The translations under genes and the position numbers were made by a program. The notes under the pieces were generated by a model. It was not told the origin of the DNA. It was given only the letters and a program-made list of their open reading frames with translations, and did no database searches. From Cyclotella cryptica (lineage: Eukaryota > Bacillariophyta > Thalassiosirophyceae > Thalassiosirales > Thalassiosiraceae): a DNA stretch of 64,000 nucleotides. The DNA lies in NCBI GenBank assembly GCA_013187285.1, contig JABMIG010000007.1, forward strand, positions 948,441 to 1,012,440, read 5' to 3'. Position 1 is the stretch's first letter. The number at the start of each line of letters is the position of its first letter. Positions 12,778 through 24,140 of this stretch are shown piece after piece.

Positions 12778-14181
12778 TTATACACCATCTTGTAGTGCGG
12801 GTTCTCTTGGTGAAACAAAGGAATCTTCACTAGAAAACTCACTCCAAAACTCACCCTCTGCCCTCAAAAAGGTTGACACTCCACTCAAGGCATCAACTAA
12901 ATCCCTTCCTAACTTCTTTGCTCTTTGAGGACTAAACCCACAATCAGGATCAGGATTTGTCGCACAATCTTTGTACGGCATTTCCAAAGTCAGGCCAAGG
13001 CAATCAAACCTATTGGATACCTGATTGGTGGCCTTGTTCATAAGTTTCACTGTTTTCTCCTCACTCTCTGGAGGCGGGTACCCAAATTCCTTTTGTACAT
13101 CAGAATTCGCCCGTTGGTAGCAAGACACAAAGTATCCATGCAAATTCATCATTCTTTCCCCCCACTTCGGAGTCTTCACAGGACCGGCAAAGAACACATA
13201 AGGTATGCTTTCATCACCATGCACGTCCAAAAAGAAATCACACCCGGTTACATCCATCTTCCTCAACACTGAATAGACTTCTGGAGATCGTGCTACGGTT
13301 GGGGCCTCATAATCGTCATACACAGTTGCCCATTCTCGGTTCAAATTGGCCCCAACCGCATTGGTTCGAATGTGTCCTCGCACCGCTCCGTCAGGACACA
13401 TGCACGGAACAATATACAAGCGATATTGTGTCAAGATGCTCCGAGTGACATCATCCAAGGCATTCGCGCCTTCGGGGCCATTGAATCCACACAATCGATG
13501 CAAGAGCCCCTCCGCGAAGAATTCAGCCATGGTTTCACCGGGATGTTGTCGATGGATCATCCAAGCAACTAAACTCCCACTTCCTATGGAGATGCATTCC
13601 ATTTCTCTTCCCTCTACCGTTTTACCGAGTGACTCCACACTGGGATTGTATTCTGTCAACGGCGAGTCGCCAAGAGTCATTCGAGACGAACAGTCCGAAA
13701 TCAATTTCAAATGTCGATTGTAAGTGTAGGGTGGATAATACGAGAAGAATGTAGATCCATTGGAAGTATGCGTGTGAGTCCATGTCAGCTTCCCATCGGC
13801 GTATCCCGTTGTCGGATTCCGTTTCCACACGTCGTCATCGGTGGGCTCGAGCGATCCGGTGGTGTAACAAATTGTCGTGCCCGGCCATGCATACGGAAAA
13901 GATACCGCGTGAGCGTTCACTATTTCGTAACGAACGGTGATCGACTCGAACGCGTCCCCTTTGTTGCTTTGAAGACCGCTGACGAAGGATCGGAATGAAA
14001 AGTACTGCATGTGAGACACCTTTTCTAATTCCGTGTAGACGTCCGGTCGGACTTGTAACGAGACAGTGCATTCGGCGGTGCGTGGGGCATTGGTCGATGG
14101 CGAAGGGACCAGCGTGGATTGTGACAGGACTTCAATATTTCCGCCGTCGTGTGAGGCGGTGATGCTTATTTCGAGAGTCAT
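12778..14181 (-). CDS. M14 zinc carboxypeptidase, PaCCP-like (cytosolic carboxypeptidase type)
   Basis: The single-exon gene encodes 467 residues from the ATG at 14181; the frame stays open a few codons upstream, but without another ATG. An N-terminal beta domain typical of cytosolic carboxypeptidases (HMQYFSFRSF, near residue 57, and a following YEIVNA) precedes a complete M14 domain. The zinc ligands appear as HPGET (His213, Glu216) and DVHGDE (His321). The substrate-binding NLNRE holds Arg282, and the catalytic glutamate is Glu400 in TLEMPYKD. The phrases RQHPGETMAE and RTNAVGANLNREW are characteristic of the bacterial PaCCP branch rather than of animal tubulin deglutamylases. It should be a soluble carboxypeptidase acting on acidic or other C-terminal residues, but its substrate is unknown. 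No targeting peptide is evident. It is divergent from the kinase gene at 14760. Confidence 0.92.
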   Translation of the reverse strand: MTLEISITASHDGGNIEVLSQSTLVPSPSTNAPRTAECTVSLQVRPDVYTELEKVSHMQYFSFRSFVSGLQSNKGDAFESITVRYEIVNAHAVSFPYAWPGTTICYTTGSLEPTDDDVWKRNPTTGYADGKLTWTHTHTSNGSTFFSYYPPYTYNRHLKLISDCSSRMTLGDSPLTEYNPSVESLGKTVEGREMECISIGSGSLVAWMIHRQHPGETMAEFFAEGLLHRLCGFNGPEGANALDDVTRSILTQYRLYIVPCMCPDGAVRGHIRTNAVGANLNREWATVYDDYEAPTVARSPEVYSVLRKMDVTGCDFFLDVHGDESIPYVFFAGPVKTPKWGERMMNLHGYFVSCYQRANSDVQKEFGYPPPESEEKTVKLMNKATNQVSNRFDCLGLTLEMPYKDCATNPDPDCGFSPQRAKKLGRDLVDALSGVSTFLRAEGEFWSEFSSEDSFVSPREPALQDGV

Positions 14182-14759
14182 TGTTCTATGGGACTTCAAT
14201 GATCCCGGCGTCGTTATTCAGGTGGTGTTTTGTACAATACTGTGTAACCTCTGTGTAACACGGATGCTGCGTAGCGGGCGTATTCATTATATAGATCATT
14301 ATTTTGCATACACAGTGAAACCTAGTGAAGTGATGATTTCTTACCGATAAGGTTGCCATCATTTTGTAACTTTGTTGTGGTGTATCCTGAAACATCAAAG
14401 GTACGGTACAGTAACGTTGGCGGCAATTATGATAATTATTTTAGATTTAAGATCATTTTGCACTCATTTTGCAGACAGGAAAACTAGAGGAAAACCTACC
14501 GGAAACATGATATTTTACCTATAAGATTTCTATTCTTTTTAATTTGTTACTCGTATATCCTGAAACATCAAAGGTAGGATAACGTTCGTGGCGGCAGTCG
14601 CACGTCTGCTCTCGATCAGTCGCACTTAAATGGATCGAGTCGCGGGCTGTCACGAAGCCAAGACGAGATGTGGGAGAATTTGCATTGTACATTGCAGAAG
14701 ATTGCAGATGAGCATGACGAGTCCATTCCTTCCGGGTGGCATTCTTCTTCACCGTCGCC
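14182..14759. promoter_or_regulatory. Shared divergent promoter region with an internal duplication
   Basis: This 578-base region separates two divergently transcribed genes. A segment of about 85 bases occurs twice in the same orientation (about 14341-14425 and 14513-14600). The best conserved core is TATCCTGAAACATCAAAGGTA-like, followed by an AACGTT word and GGCGGCA. The first copy also contains GTACGGTAC (14401-14409). Regulatory function is inferred from position only. Confidence 0.55.
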
Positions 14760-17202
14760 ATGGCTGAACTGACCCTTCGAAAACGACGTCCTCCGGAGGA
14801 TCCTCCGCTCTCTCCGCAGCCCAGTCGACGCCTTCTCCGTGTATCTAGTTCTTCGGTCGAGGTGGTGCACCTGAGCAGCGAAGACGATGACGATGATGAA
14901 GACGAAGACGATGACGAAATCGAAGTTGTCAAGATCGTCAAGAGCAAGAAACAAGTCCACTTCGACGAGGTAGAGCACGAAGTCTACTACTTCAAACCGT
15001 ACCCCGTCGAACTCGTACATGACGAAACTCTCTGCTCTCCCAACCGCTCGGCCGTCAACAGCAGCAAAATGACCGCAGAGTACACGGTTCTCTCCTCTCG
15101 CCACGGTCGAGCGAGACGACAACTCCGCAACATATCGAAGATGGACCTGCGCGCGGCGATCAAACACGGCATCAAGACTCCTGCCCATCCCAATCTCCTT
15201 ACCGGGGCTCGTCGGTGGAAATTTACTTTTAAGAATGTGGTGTACATCACCGACGAGACATGCAGGCAGGAGATTACTTCCTACATCGAAGCGATGCAGA
15301 TTAAACCTTTTCCTCTCACTATACCCATGATGAGCCGTCATGAAGAGGTCAAACGGATATTGAAGGAGGAACCCCATTTATGTGTGGGTCACACGTATAT
15401 TATCATTGATCAGAGTGGATCCATGCGTAATTCGGATGTGAACGGATTCAGAGATCGATCGCACGCTGCCTACGGCACCTTGGCATTGGATTTCATTGCC
15501 GAGCAGCTATCCTCACGGCCCAATCGTGAAGACTTGTTCGCCGAGTCCGTCACCGTCGTAGAAATGCGCAACGAGGGAGAAATCGTTCATGACAGACAAC
15601 CCTTTGACTGGATATTATTCAATCGATTGGTGCGGAGGCCGGACATTTCGCGTCCTTTCTCTCATGGGAATTACAACAAATCATTGTGTCTTGTACGAGA
15701 TCTCATTATAAAGGAATACAACAGCCTTGTGGAAAGTGGAGCGGAGGAACACGAACTCCCCAAGTTCAACGTAGTGTTTTTGAGTGATGGGAAGCCCAGC
15801 GATGACACCCGCGTCTTTGATCAGCAGCGAGTTGACATCTTGTCGTCCTTGACGGCTCCTCTCCAATCAAAATTTTCGTTGTATGCCATGGGAGTTGGAG
15901 CAAAAGAAGCAGATTTCACGGCTCTGGCGAATATGGTTGATACAGTGAAGAACACTGGCGGCACGGGCCAATTCGTTCACGCAGGACTGTCGGCGGTCAC
16001 CATGAGCACTTCGTTCAGTGCCATATCCAGCGCTCTCACATCTGCGAGGACAGAGCTGCTTACCGGCAAGAATGATGCTTCGCCCAAAACTCACGTCAAG
16101 AAAGACTTCACAATGAGAGAGACTGGTTAGTATTCCTTTTCATGCCCATGCCCAAATTAGATTGTTTTGTTTATTTTGCCCGACTCTGCTTTGATGGTTG
16201 CTGAGCAGGTAAAATCGTTGGAAAAGTATTCCCAATTGAGAAGTTCATCAATGGAAAAGGCTACACCGTCAAACGCTTTAGGTTCGATAAGGATTTGAAC
16301 GAGAGAGGCCAGAGCCCATGGAAAGATGTTGGTTTTGCTGCTCACGGTGCCAATGGGTTTGAGATGGAAATTCGACCTTTGGGAGAGGGAGCAGGTGAGT
16401 GTTTGATTCTTAAATTTTTCTCAGTCCCTAGTAAAGTAGCGAGTTAAAAACCACTTTCCGACTTCACCGATGCTTCGTAGAACGACTTGCCTATCGTTTC
16501 AATGAAATAAAATACGACAAGACAAAAGTAGTCAAGAAAGTAGGAAAATTAATGGTGGCGAAAAAGAGCATCCGCGCAAATGAAAAGGAGACCAAGGAGG
16601 ACTTTCATAAAGATTTTTGCCGTGTTCAGAATGTAGCTTATGATCTCGCTGAGAAGTTCAATCACGCGGTTCGGCAAGCAACTCCCCTCAAAGCTGTTTC
16701 TGGAGAGACACGTCCTCCGGAACTTAAGTTTGTTCTTTGTCACGTGTACACCTACACTAACCACGAAACCAAAGAAGATACAGGAGTCCTCGTTGAAAGA
16801 TTCCTTCCAGGCAAGTTCACCAAGTACAACAGTAACAATGGCTATGTCAGGGAGGCAAATAGTGGTGTCCATAATACCCGAACCATCGAACTGATGTCTG
16901 GCAAAGTAAGGCTTGAAGAATTCGTCCAAGCTTTTTCTCATTGGGTTTACGTCCACACCAACCATACAATGGTTGTTTGTGATCTCCAAGGAGTTCTTAA
17001 TGAAGAAGGAAGGTATCCCGAGTTTCTCTTGACTGATCCTGCAATATGTACAAGAAAACCACCAAGGTACGGGAAGACAGACATGAAATTGTCCGGAATT
17101 CGCAACTTCTGCAGCACACATCGATGTGGACTTGTGTGCAGGGGGCTTGGACTTCCCTGCATCACGTCTTCGTTGGCGAACAACGACAAAAAGAAATCGT
17201 AA
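14760..17202 (+). CDS. von Willebrand A domain / alpha-kinase protein (VwkA-like)
   Basis: Three exons (14760-16125, 16209-16394, 16481-17202) with GT-AG introns of 83 and 86 bases give 757 residues. The ATG at 14760 is chosen because the open frame upstream has only a GTG. An acidic, low-complexity N-terminus (residues about 35-65, EDDDDDEDEDDDE) is followed by a vWA domain with the MIDAS motif DQSGS (Asp217) and a later FLSDGKPSDD. Exons 2 and 3 encode an atypical alpha-kinase domain: the ATP-site lysine in VAKKS (Lys545), KYNSNNG, DLQGV (Asp685), LTDPAIC (Asp703) and the zinc site GIRNFCSTHRCGLVC (His731, Cys733, Cys737). The architecture matches Dictyostelium VwkA, a myosin-II-linked kinase of the MHCK/eEF2K class. 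It is predicted to be a cytosolic Ser/Thr kinase; its substrate here is unknown. Confidence 0.9.
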
Positions 17203-17359
17203 AAAGTTTGGCGAATCATCTTGGAATTCGTGGACGCTATCTTAAAGAGATGATTCATATCGTGTTTGATCTGTCTCCAATGCTTAGAGCGAAACAATGA
17301 AGATTTATGTGTATTGTAGGCCATGTTTTTCACAAAATCAATAGAGAGTAGTTTTAGGA
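17203..17359. other. Short convergent intergenic gap
   Basis: 157 bases between the stop codons of two convergent genes, so the 3' UTRs probably overlap or nearly meet. Confidence 0.6.
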
Positions 17360-19623
17360 TTATCGAAGTTGTACAAAGCTGCCGTCGACTCGGAGTCTGT
17401 TAATGGCAGCAGCTATTTCAAAAACCCTTGGACGGGCCAGTGATCCGTCAAACTGCCCACTCGTAAGGGCATCTAAACCTTCACGATCGAGTATTTCATT
17501 TAAATGCGTCAGGATTTGAAATATGGTCGCCTTGCTACCAGGTGCCAGCGTCGCAAGGCGTTGAAGTGCCAACGAAATTGAATTTGTTTGCTCTCTACTG
17601 ACAAGTTGTTCCAGACCAGAAAGATCGAGTTCTACATCTCCATACGCAATTACTGATTTAGACCGGACTGACACTTTATTGTTTGGTTTGAATGCTTCAC
17701 CCACAGGGCATCTAGGCGTCACAGAACCAAAAGGTGCCTTGAACTTAGCCAAAGCGCCAGCGTTGGCGGCATTGGCTGCTGCAATTTGTTTGGCACGAAC
17801 AGTGACATCATGGCAAGAATAGCAGTCCATGAGTAAAGTCGTGTCAGCAATATCAAAGAAATCTCCACAGCTGCCGGCAACCAGGATAATCGATATTCCT
17901 TGTTTTGAAAGTGTTTTTGCTTTGTAGAGGAATGGTGTGATGGGCTCTTTGTCTTTATGCACCAAGGACATCATCTTATCATCCCGAACCATAAAATTAG
18001 AGGCACAAGTATCTTCATCAATGAGCAAAGTCTTTGCTCCCATTTCCAGTGCCTGCGCGCAGTTTGAAGGAGCAAACGTGCGGTGAGCAACTTTATATGT
18101 GAATCGATCATCTGTGGTGATAAAATTTACATAGCTCTCACCTCCATGATATTGGTTGCTTGACTTGTACTCCCACTGGAATCTTTTGTGGAAAAACATT
18201 CGGTGCCCTTTCCAAACGGCAAATTACTAATAAACGGACTAATGTTCACTTCGCTAACGTTCCTCCCATCCTCTGCCCGAATCTTCACTGCATTTGGAGA
18301 GCATACACAAAACTCTCTTCCATCTCCGGGTATTTTATTGTACATGCCCACCTGTAACGCCGAAAGCAGTGTACTCTTCCCATGAAATCCACCGCCAACA
18401 ATGAGTGTAATACCCTTTCGAATGCCGATACCCGCAAGTGTCTTACCCATGTTTCGGCAAATCAAAACTAACACGTAGAGTATCTGGAGAATGAAAACGA
18501 ACCACCTTTGACTCCGGTGTGTCTTCCATGGGCTGATCGTCCGCTCCACTTTTTCTGGGTAAAATGGCACCGTCGGGAACAAAAGCGACCAAGCCTCTAA
18601 TTTCCAAATTGGCTCGGATCCACTCTTGATCCTCAACGTTGAGAACATGACGTGTCACTGCGTTGGAATCTAGGGCTTCATATATCAAGGCTTTCTGGAT
18701 GAGTTGGGGGAGAGTTTGGTCAAAGATCTGAACTGCTTTGTGACCGAGGATAGATCTCCCACGAGCTGGTAGGTTGATGGTGAATTGAGCGCAGACATCT
18801 CCATTTTGGAGAACGCGAACTGCACTCTGCTCAATGACGTGCTGAGTGGGCTTTGAGATCTGTTGAACAATGCATTGACAAACGATGTAAACAAAGGCAA
18901 ATGACAAGGCATCAGATCACCACAACTATTCATGAAATGAAAAAGTAGCAGTCCCATCGTAAATTTACTCACCTCAATGTCGCCTCCTTTGGGCCCACTC
19001 CAACTACCTTGCCCATCCATGCCCGCACCCACATCTGCTCCCATCTGCTTGCAACACTGAAAAAACATTCGATTCAAATAATCTCCCAACGCGACACTCC
19101 GAACTTTGTTCTGATACGAAACCGGTGGAAACTTGGCTGTTTCGTTAGCAACAATGACGCGACAACGAGTCGGTTTTGCATAGGGGTCGCTCTGAGCCCT
19201 CCCAATGAAAAGCTTGTAGCCCTCCATGTCGTTGATCCAACCCTTGGTGCAGGATTCGATGTCACGATAGGCAGGATACTGCTTCTGATCGAGGCTACGC
19301 AGAAGATCGATGAAATCCTTGTGTGTTCCACCATTGTCTCCAATGGGACGGGGGGCGTTGGGATCGTAGGCTTGGGGAATGGAGGCGGAGCCGCTGGGAG
19401 TCGAGTCGCCGGGACGAGGCGACGTTCCACCTCGGCCGCGGCCTCCTCCTCCGAACTTGTTTTTGTAGTAATCTCCCCGGCCGCCGCCTCGTGCTCCTCG
19501 TCCGAATGTTCCACGTCTCATGATGCTTGATGCTGATTTGTAGTTATTTGGGCGGCGGCCGAGGGTAGCAGTGTGCTGTGAGTTAGCAGCTTTTGCAACG
19601 GAGGGGTGGTAAACAATTCGCAT
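17360..19623 (-). CDS. Predicted ATPase of the ABC class (COG3044 / Pfam ABC_ATPase)
   Basis: The exons are 18973-19623, 18142-18859 and 17360-18052, with introns of 113 and 89 bases (both GTGAG at the 5' end). The product is about 687 residues. An RGG/G-rich N-terminus (GRGARGGGRG, FGGGGRGRGG), suggestive of RNA binding, precedes the family core. The core carries Walker A GGGFHGKST, GSTSQA (signature-like) and Walker B LLIDED, and it ends in DGSFVQLR. The middle exon is one base too long: the run GGG at 18446-18448 breaks the frame between DLPKHG and GKTLAGIGI, and one G fewer would restore continuity. This is either a sequencing error or a real mutation. The start is uncertain, since an internal ATG at 19521 is also plausible. 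The family occurs in bacteria, fungi and plants and its function is unknown. The gene is convergent with the kinase gene. Confidence 0.88.
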
Positions 19624-20885
19624 TGTTGGCTTTTTACAGCGACTCGTTTGGTTTACCAAAGAAAGTTGATTCTTAGTTGGTTATGTAGGTAAAGACGACA
19701 TTTTGCAAAACACCCATTTCAATTTGCTTATAGGTTCAATCAAAGATTGACGATTTTGCACAATGTTTTCGTGTTCTCGCCTACTCTTTTGCCCAATGGC
19801 TACAACGACGTTTAAACCCATAATACGGAACTCAGGAGATCGACGGACAGACTTTTGTATCTGTATAAGAAGGACATACCATACCGTACGATACCGTACT
19901 TTTATCCAGCACCTACAACTTATGCACTCTTCATTTTAAGTTTGATGTCCACACAGGGAATATAAAACATGAACATTCATGAAATAGCATAATTCAGATC
20001 ATAATTCATCTATGTTGGTGTGTTAGCACAACATATTGGAAACTCTGGACAGCAAGTTACTTGCCAAAAAATGACAAATTTGGACAATCCAACACATAAA
20101 AACTATTGCTATACATCTAAGGAAGGCCTTTCCTGAAAACTGCATCCTAATTAGCCTTATTGCCTCTTATGGGGGCTGTTGAGTGAACAAAGTCAGATTG
20201 GCTCCTGACCCAATTTAGTACTTATTTCGAGATGCAAAATTACCGAGAGTGTAACGCCGTGTCTGTTTTATTTTTGTATGTGTCAACATGCCATCAATTA
20301 AAAATTACCTTCTCACACACAAGGAATACAAGGGTATCCATGAACACACTCCAAACATTTATTGCCATAATTGGTTTGTATTTTTTCACTCCACACTTTG
20401 TGTGATTCTTCGGATAGATCTTTTTATTGTCAAACCTTCTATACATTCTTCATTTTGCAACCATCATCAAATAATGTCTATCTTCCCTCTCACTGCATTT
20501 TATGTTGTCACTTCATCATCACTTGATTGCACAAAGTTACCTCTGTCTTGCTTCTTCGTCAGCTGCCTGAATCCGAGAATGTCTACTGTTTACATGCTGC
20601 ATCACTTCATCACTTCAATGGTGAGCTTCTATACACTTACATCTCATTCAACTGCATCCACAAAGAGAATTGTTGTCACTTCGTCAATGAGGTCACAATA
20701 TTGCATAATGCAGGCTTCATGACTTTATCTCTTCAATAGCTAGACATCACTCTCATCACTCGCATGATCCAAATATTGTCATACTTCTATGTCACTAGTC
20801 TGCATCTGCAAAACTCTGCTGTTGCAGTAGTACATGCTTCATTATTTCAGCAATGCAATAGCTATTTTTGACATTTTTGTCACTG
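19624..20885. other. Upstream region of the ABC ATPase gene; otherwise no gene seen
   Basis: Two copies of TACCGTAC lie at 19882-19889 and 19892-19899, about 260-275 bases upstream of the chosen start. Open frames around 20.3-20.7 kb have no recognisable domain or hydrophobic pattern. Confidence 0.5.
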
Positions 20886-21273
20886 CCGTAAAATGCGCAT
20901 TCTAAGGTCAGCAAATGTCAAAAGATACATTTGTGAAAAAGACCAAAGCTAGTGACGTCAACATGTAAAAAAATATTAGTATCCACTACTAGTTACCAAA
21001 GTACCTGCAATTGTATTGTAGAGGCATCATTTTTATGATGAGAGTGTTAGCGCACTTCGTTGTGGTGAGTTTTGCATGTTAAATGGCATAACTCGTGAAC
21101 CGGAAGGAGTTACGCGGAGCAATGCATATTGTTGTGACGTAGTTGACTAAGGCTATGACTTTGTAGTCGTTGCTGGCTCTGAAAAGCAAGTTAAGTGCGT
21201 GAAAAAGACATTTTTTATTGCGGTCGGAGTCTAGGCCTTAGAATGTGTGGGTCTTAGAATGCGCATTTTACGG
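20886..21273. mobile_element. MITE with TA-type target site, family M1, copy 1
   Basis: A perfect 21-base inverted repeat starts CCGTAAAATGCGCATTC at 20886 and ends at 21273, followed by TA (the left neighbour is TG, one change from TA). The element is 388 bases long and non-coding. Its interior (GTCAAAAGATACATTT, AAAGCTAGTGA, GGAGTTAC, GCATAT) is shared with the copies at 37854-38298 and 38697-39049, although the terminal repeats have diverged. A Tc1/mariner-type mobiliser is inferred from the TA target. Confidence 0.75.
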
Positions 21274-23658
21274 TAGCTGCAACCATGACTAGGTTGTAAA
21301 TTCAATTTTGGTTACTGTCTCAAAAACCCAGTAACCAGTAATTACGTAGATCTAGTAGTAACTGGTCCAGAATTACAGAGGGATCATGTAATATAACAGT
21401 ACATCTTGTCACGATGAGTCTTATTTTGTGATGTCATGATGTCATACTTTATTTGTACAGAGTACTTAAGAATTTCTTTCTGAGTAAGCTCACTGGAGCT
21501 GGAGCCTTCACAAATTTTTTGTATCCCTAGATTCTATTTTTCTAACCCTTTCTTAAAAATTTAGGCCAGAGGAGTTTACCCGTTCCCAAAATTATTCTCC
21601 ATTTTAGATACTTTTCTAAACTCTATGATGCCGTTACCCCTCCCCCTCTAATAGCAGATAACAACACTATGCCAAAACGGGCCCTGCCCTGCTCCTCAAT
21701 GAATACAATGGCAAGTATCAGCATGTGCAATAGACCATAGATTTCACGGAGGGAAACAGCAGCCCTATGTTTTATGACAATTTAATGAATACCTCAGAGA
21801 ACTGTATACTAAATTAATTTCTCTAAATGGATAATAATTTCTATCAACATATTTTCTATATCTTGTGTCCAACTGTTCACCATTTCAATAAAGAATTAAG
21901 CAGGAGTGAGAGCAAATCTGACACCCTTTGAACAGTTATCCACACTTCTTATAAACTCTATTGTTTCTCTATGTAGTCAAGCAAAAATATGAATACTTGC
22001 AAAACGAGGAAGCCTCATGGATTTTCACTTGTTTCACAAGTATATCCTCACTTTCAAAACACCATTTTAAAATTGAAATCCCCCTTCCAAATCAAGTATA
22101 CAAGAAATGAGCTGACTCTTTGCTTACCTCAAATATCTGGTTTATTGTTGTGTTTCAATTTGTTGGAGGCAAGTCATTTGTTGGTGTGGAGCAATTGTTG
22201 GATTTAGTCTTATTGTTTGAGGTGATGTGTTCCTTGGTGATGGCATGTTTGACGGCATGTTTGTTGGAGATGGCACATTCGTTGGGGCCAGCTTGTTTAT
22301 TGGAGATAGAGAATTTGATGTAGGCCGCAGAATAAGGATGACGCAGTGCATCTGGAAGCAGCGCAATTTGGGGGAGAGACATTAACTTGGAGCTAGGGGA
22401 TTGGAAGCAATGCAATTGGAGGCCATACAACGGAGACATGCTGAGAGCTGGGCAGAAATCACAAAGAGTAGAAGGGAGATGATTTGACAATAAATTGCAA
22501 TATTCAATGTTGGACGCATTCGAGTTTGTGTGAAATGAATCTTGATGGACTGCGCATTTGTTAGACATGGAGCGTTCATTGTGAAGCCAGATATTTACTG
22601 TAGGGGGCAGAATCAAAAGAAATACAAGTGGAGATAGAGCCGTTGGAGGAGGGGAGTTAACTGAAAACTGCACATTTGTTTGTGGCGATACATTTTGCAA
22701 AGCAAGCTGGGCAGAATCATGAAGCGTTGAAGGGAGACGCAATGATGAATGGCAAAATCAAAATTTTGTATTGTGTTTTTACGTGGTGTCACATCTCACA
22801 ATGAATAGGAATTTAGGACAGAAAAGTTCAGTCCCGTGGAACTACCTCAAGAGGCAGTTTCAAGGAACTCAATTTAGGATGCTATTTAGAAAAAACTAGA
22901 TTGAGTTGAGGCCAAATCTAGATGGGGTAATTTTTTCATCTAAGGTATAGAGAAATAGTAAAATCATGGACTTAGGAAGTATTGGGAAGGCTCCATTACC
23001 AGAGTAATCACATGTCATAATTATTGGTATAACATAGATCAACAAAGCTAGCTTAGTAATGTCGCCTCATTGCTCACCTGCATCCACAAAGCTCCACTGT
23101 TGCCTTCACACCTGTGGATTCATGGCCAAGCCTATTACAACAATTGACAATGCTAACAAGAAATACATTATACAAGCCAGCCAACAATAAGACATCATGA
23201 CCAAGCTTATTACAACAGTTGGCAATGCTCACAAAGCAACACATTATAGAATATCCACAACAGCACATAGTACAACTCAGAAATCACTCACATCCCCCAA
23301 CACCCAGTTCACCCACAATTATTTAGGACAATCTTTGGATCAAAAACAGAGATTAAAGAACACCATGAGATGTCCACCTTAGTTCATTGTGTTCTTTGTA
23401 GTTGTCAATCTCAATGACAAACTCATTTATGAAAAAGATCAGAAACTGTAAAACAACTTCCTTTGAACAATATCATCAGCTGCAGGACATTCCTTGACGT
23501 GTTCAGGATAAATGAATATTTTCGCAAATCCACCCATTTCAGAAATAAGATACAATTTTAAATTTAAAAAAATCAAAACATAATGACTGCCCATCTCCCA
23601 TGTACATCACACCAAAAAAATAAATATATTTACAGATAATTACAGCAATGTGCACTGT
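21274..23658. other. No intact gene; degenerate short repeats at 22.16-22.75 kb
   Basis: Between about 22160 and 22750 words such as GGAGATGGCA, TTTGTTGGAG and GAGACGCAATG recur at irregular spacing on the plus strand. The minus strand reads open for 195 codons as a consequence, but the peptide is only a low-complexity repeat (CAISNKHAV and similar). It may be a decayed repeat-rich coding sequence or a degraded minisatellite. Nothing else is seen. Confidence 0.4.
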
Positions 23659-23663
23659 TGAAG

Positions 23664-24140
23664 TGACATAGGCCAATTATCTACCTTAACTGGTAAAACT
23701 AAAACCAATGAGCTTCCACCTGGAACATCTATGGGTCCTCTTCACTTTTCATTAGACAAAGGAAGTGTGCAAAAGTCATAACATATTAGGTTCTCAGAAA
23801 CAATATATTTGAGGTACATACTCAGCAGGTATATCATGAGAAACAATAATCCAAGTGAAGCAGTTGAGAGAGTTCAACTGCTCAACTGACAAGCCTGCAC
23901 TGTGCGACCTTCTCAACTGACAAGCTTGCAGTGTGAGTGCTTCTCTCAAAATTAGATCACCTGAGCCTTCATACCAAGTCAGGTAGAATCCTACACAGTT
24001 TCATCTTGTGCAATGAAGCATATTTGCTTCATTGCTACTTGTTAGTACCAAATATCTTAACTCATAAAAAATCAGTTCACAACAACATGTATCTACCAGT
24101 TACTACATAGTATGATATTACATCAAAAAGGCTTAGGTCA
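23664..24140 (+). repeat. 5' LTR of outer element
   Basis: 477 bases, TGACATAGGCC to GGCTTAGGTCA, matching 36428-36899 and 2996-3453. It differs from its 3' partner at many scattered positions, so the outer insertion is clearly older than the inner one. Confidence 0.85.

Noticed and set aside
14616-15377. Long minus-strand frame opposite the kinase gene
   Set aside because: It is the complement of a well-supported exon; its Val/Ile-rich run mirrors the acidic codon repeat on the plus strand.
22155-22742. 195-codon minus-strand frame
   Set aside because: The frame is open because of short degenerate DNA repeats; the peptide is a low-complexity repeat without a family match.
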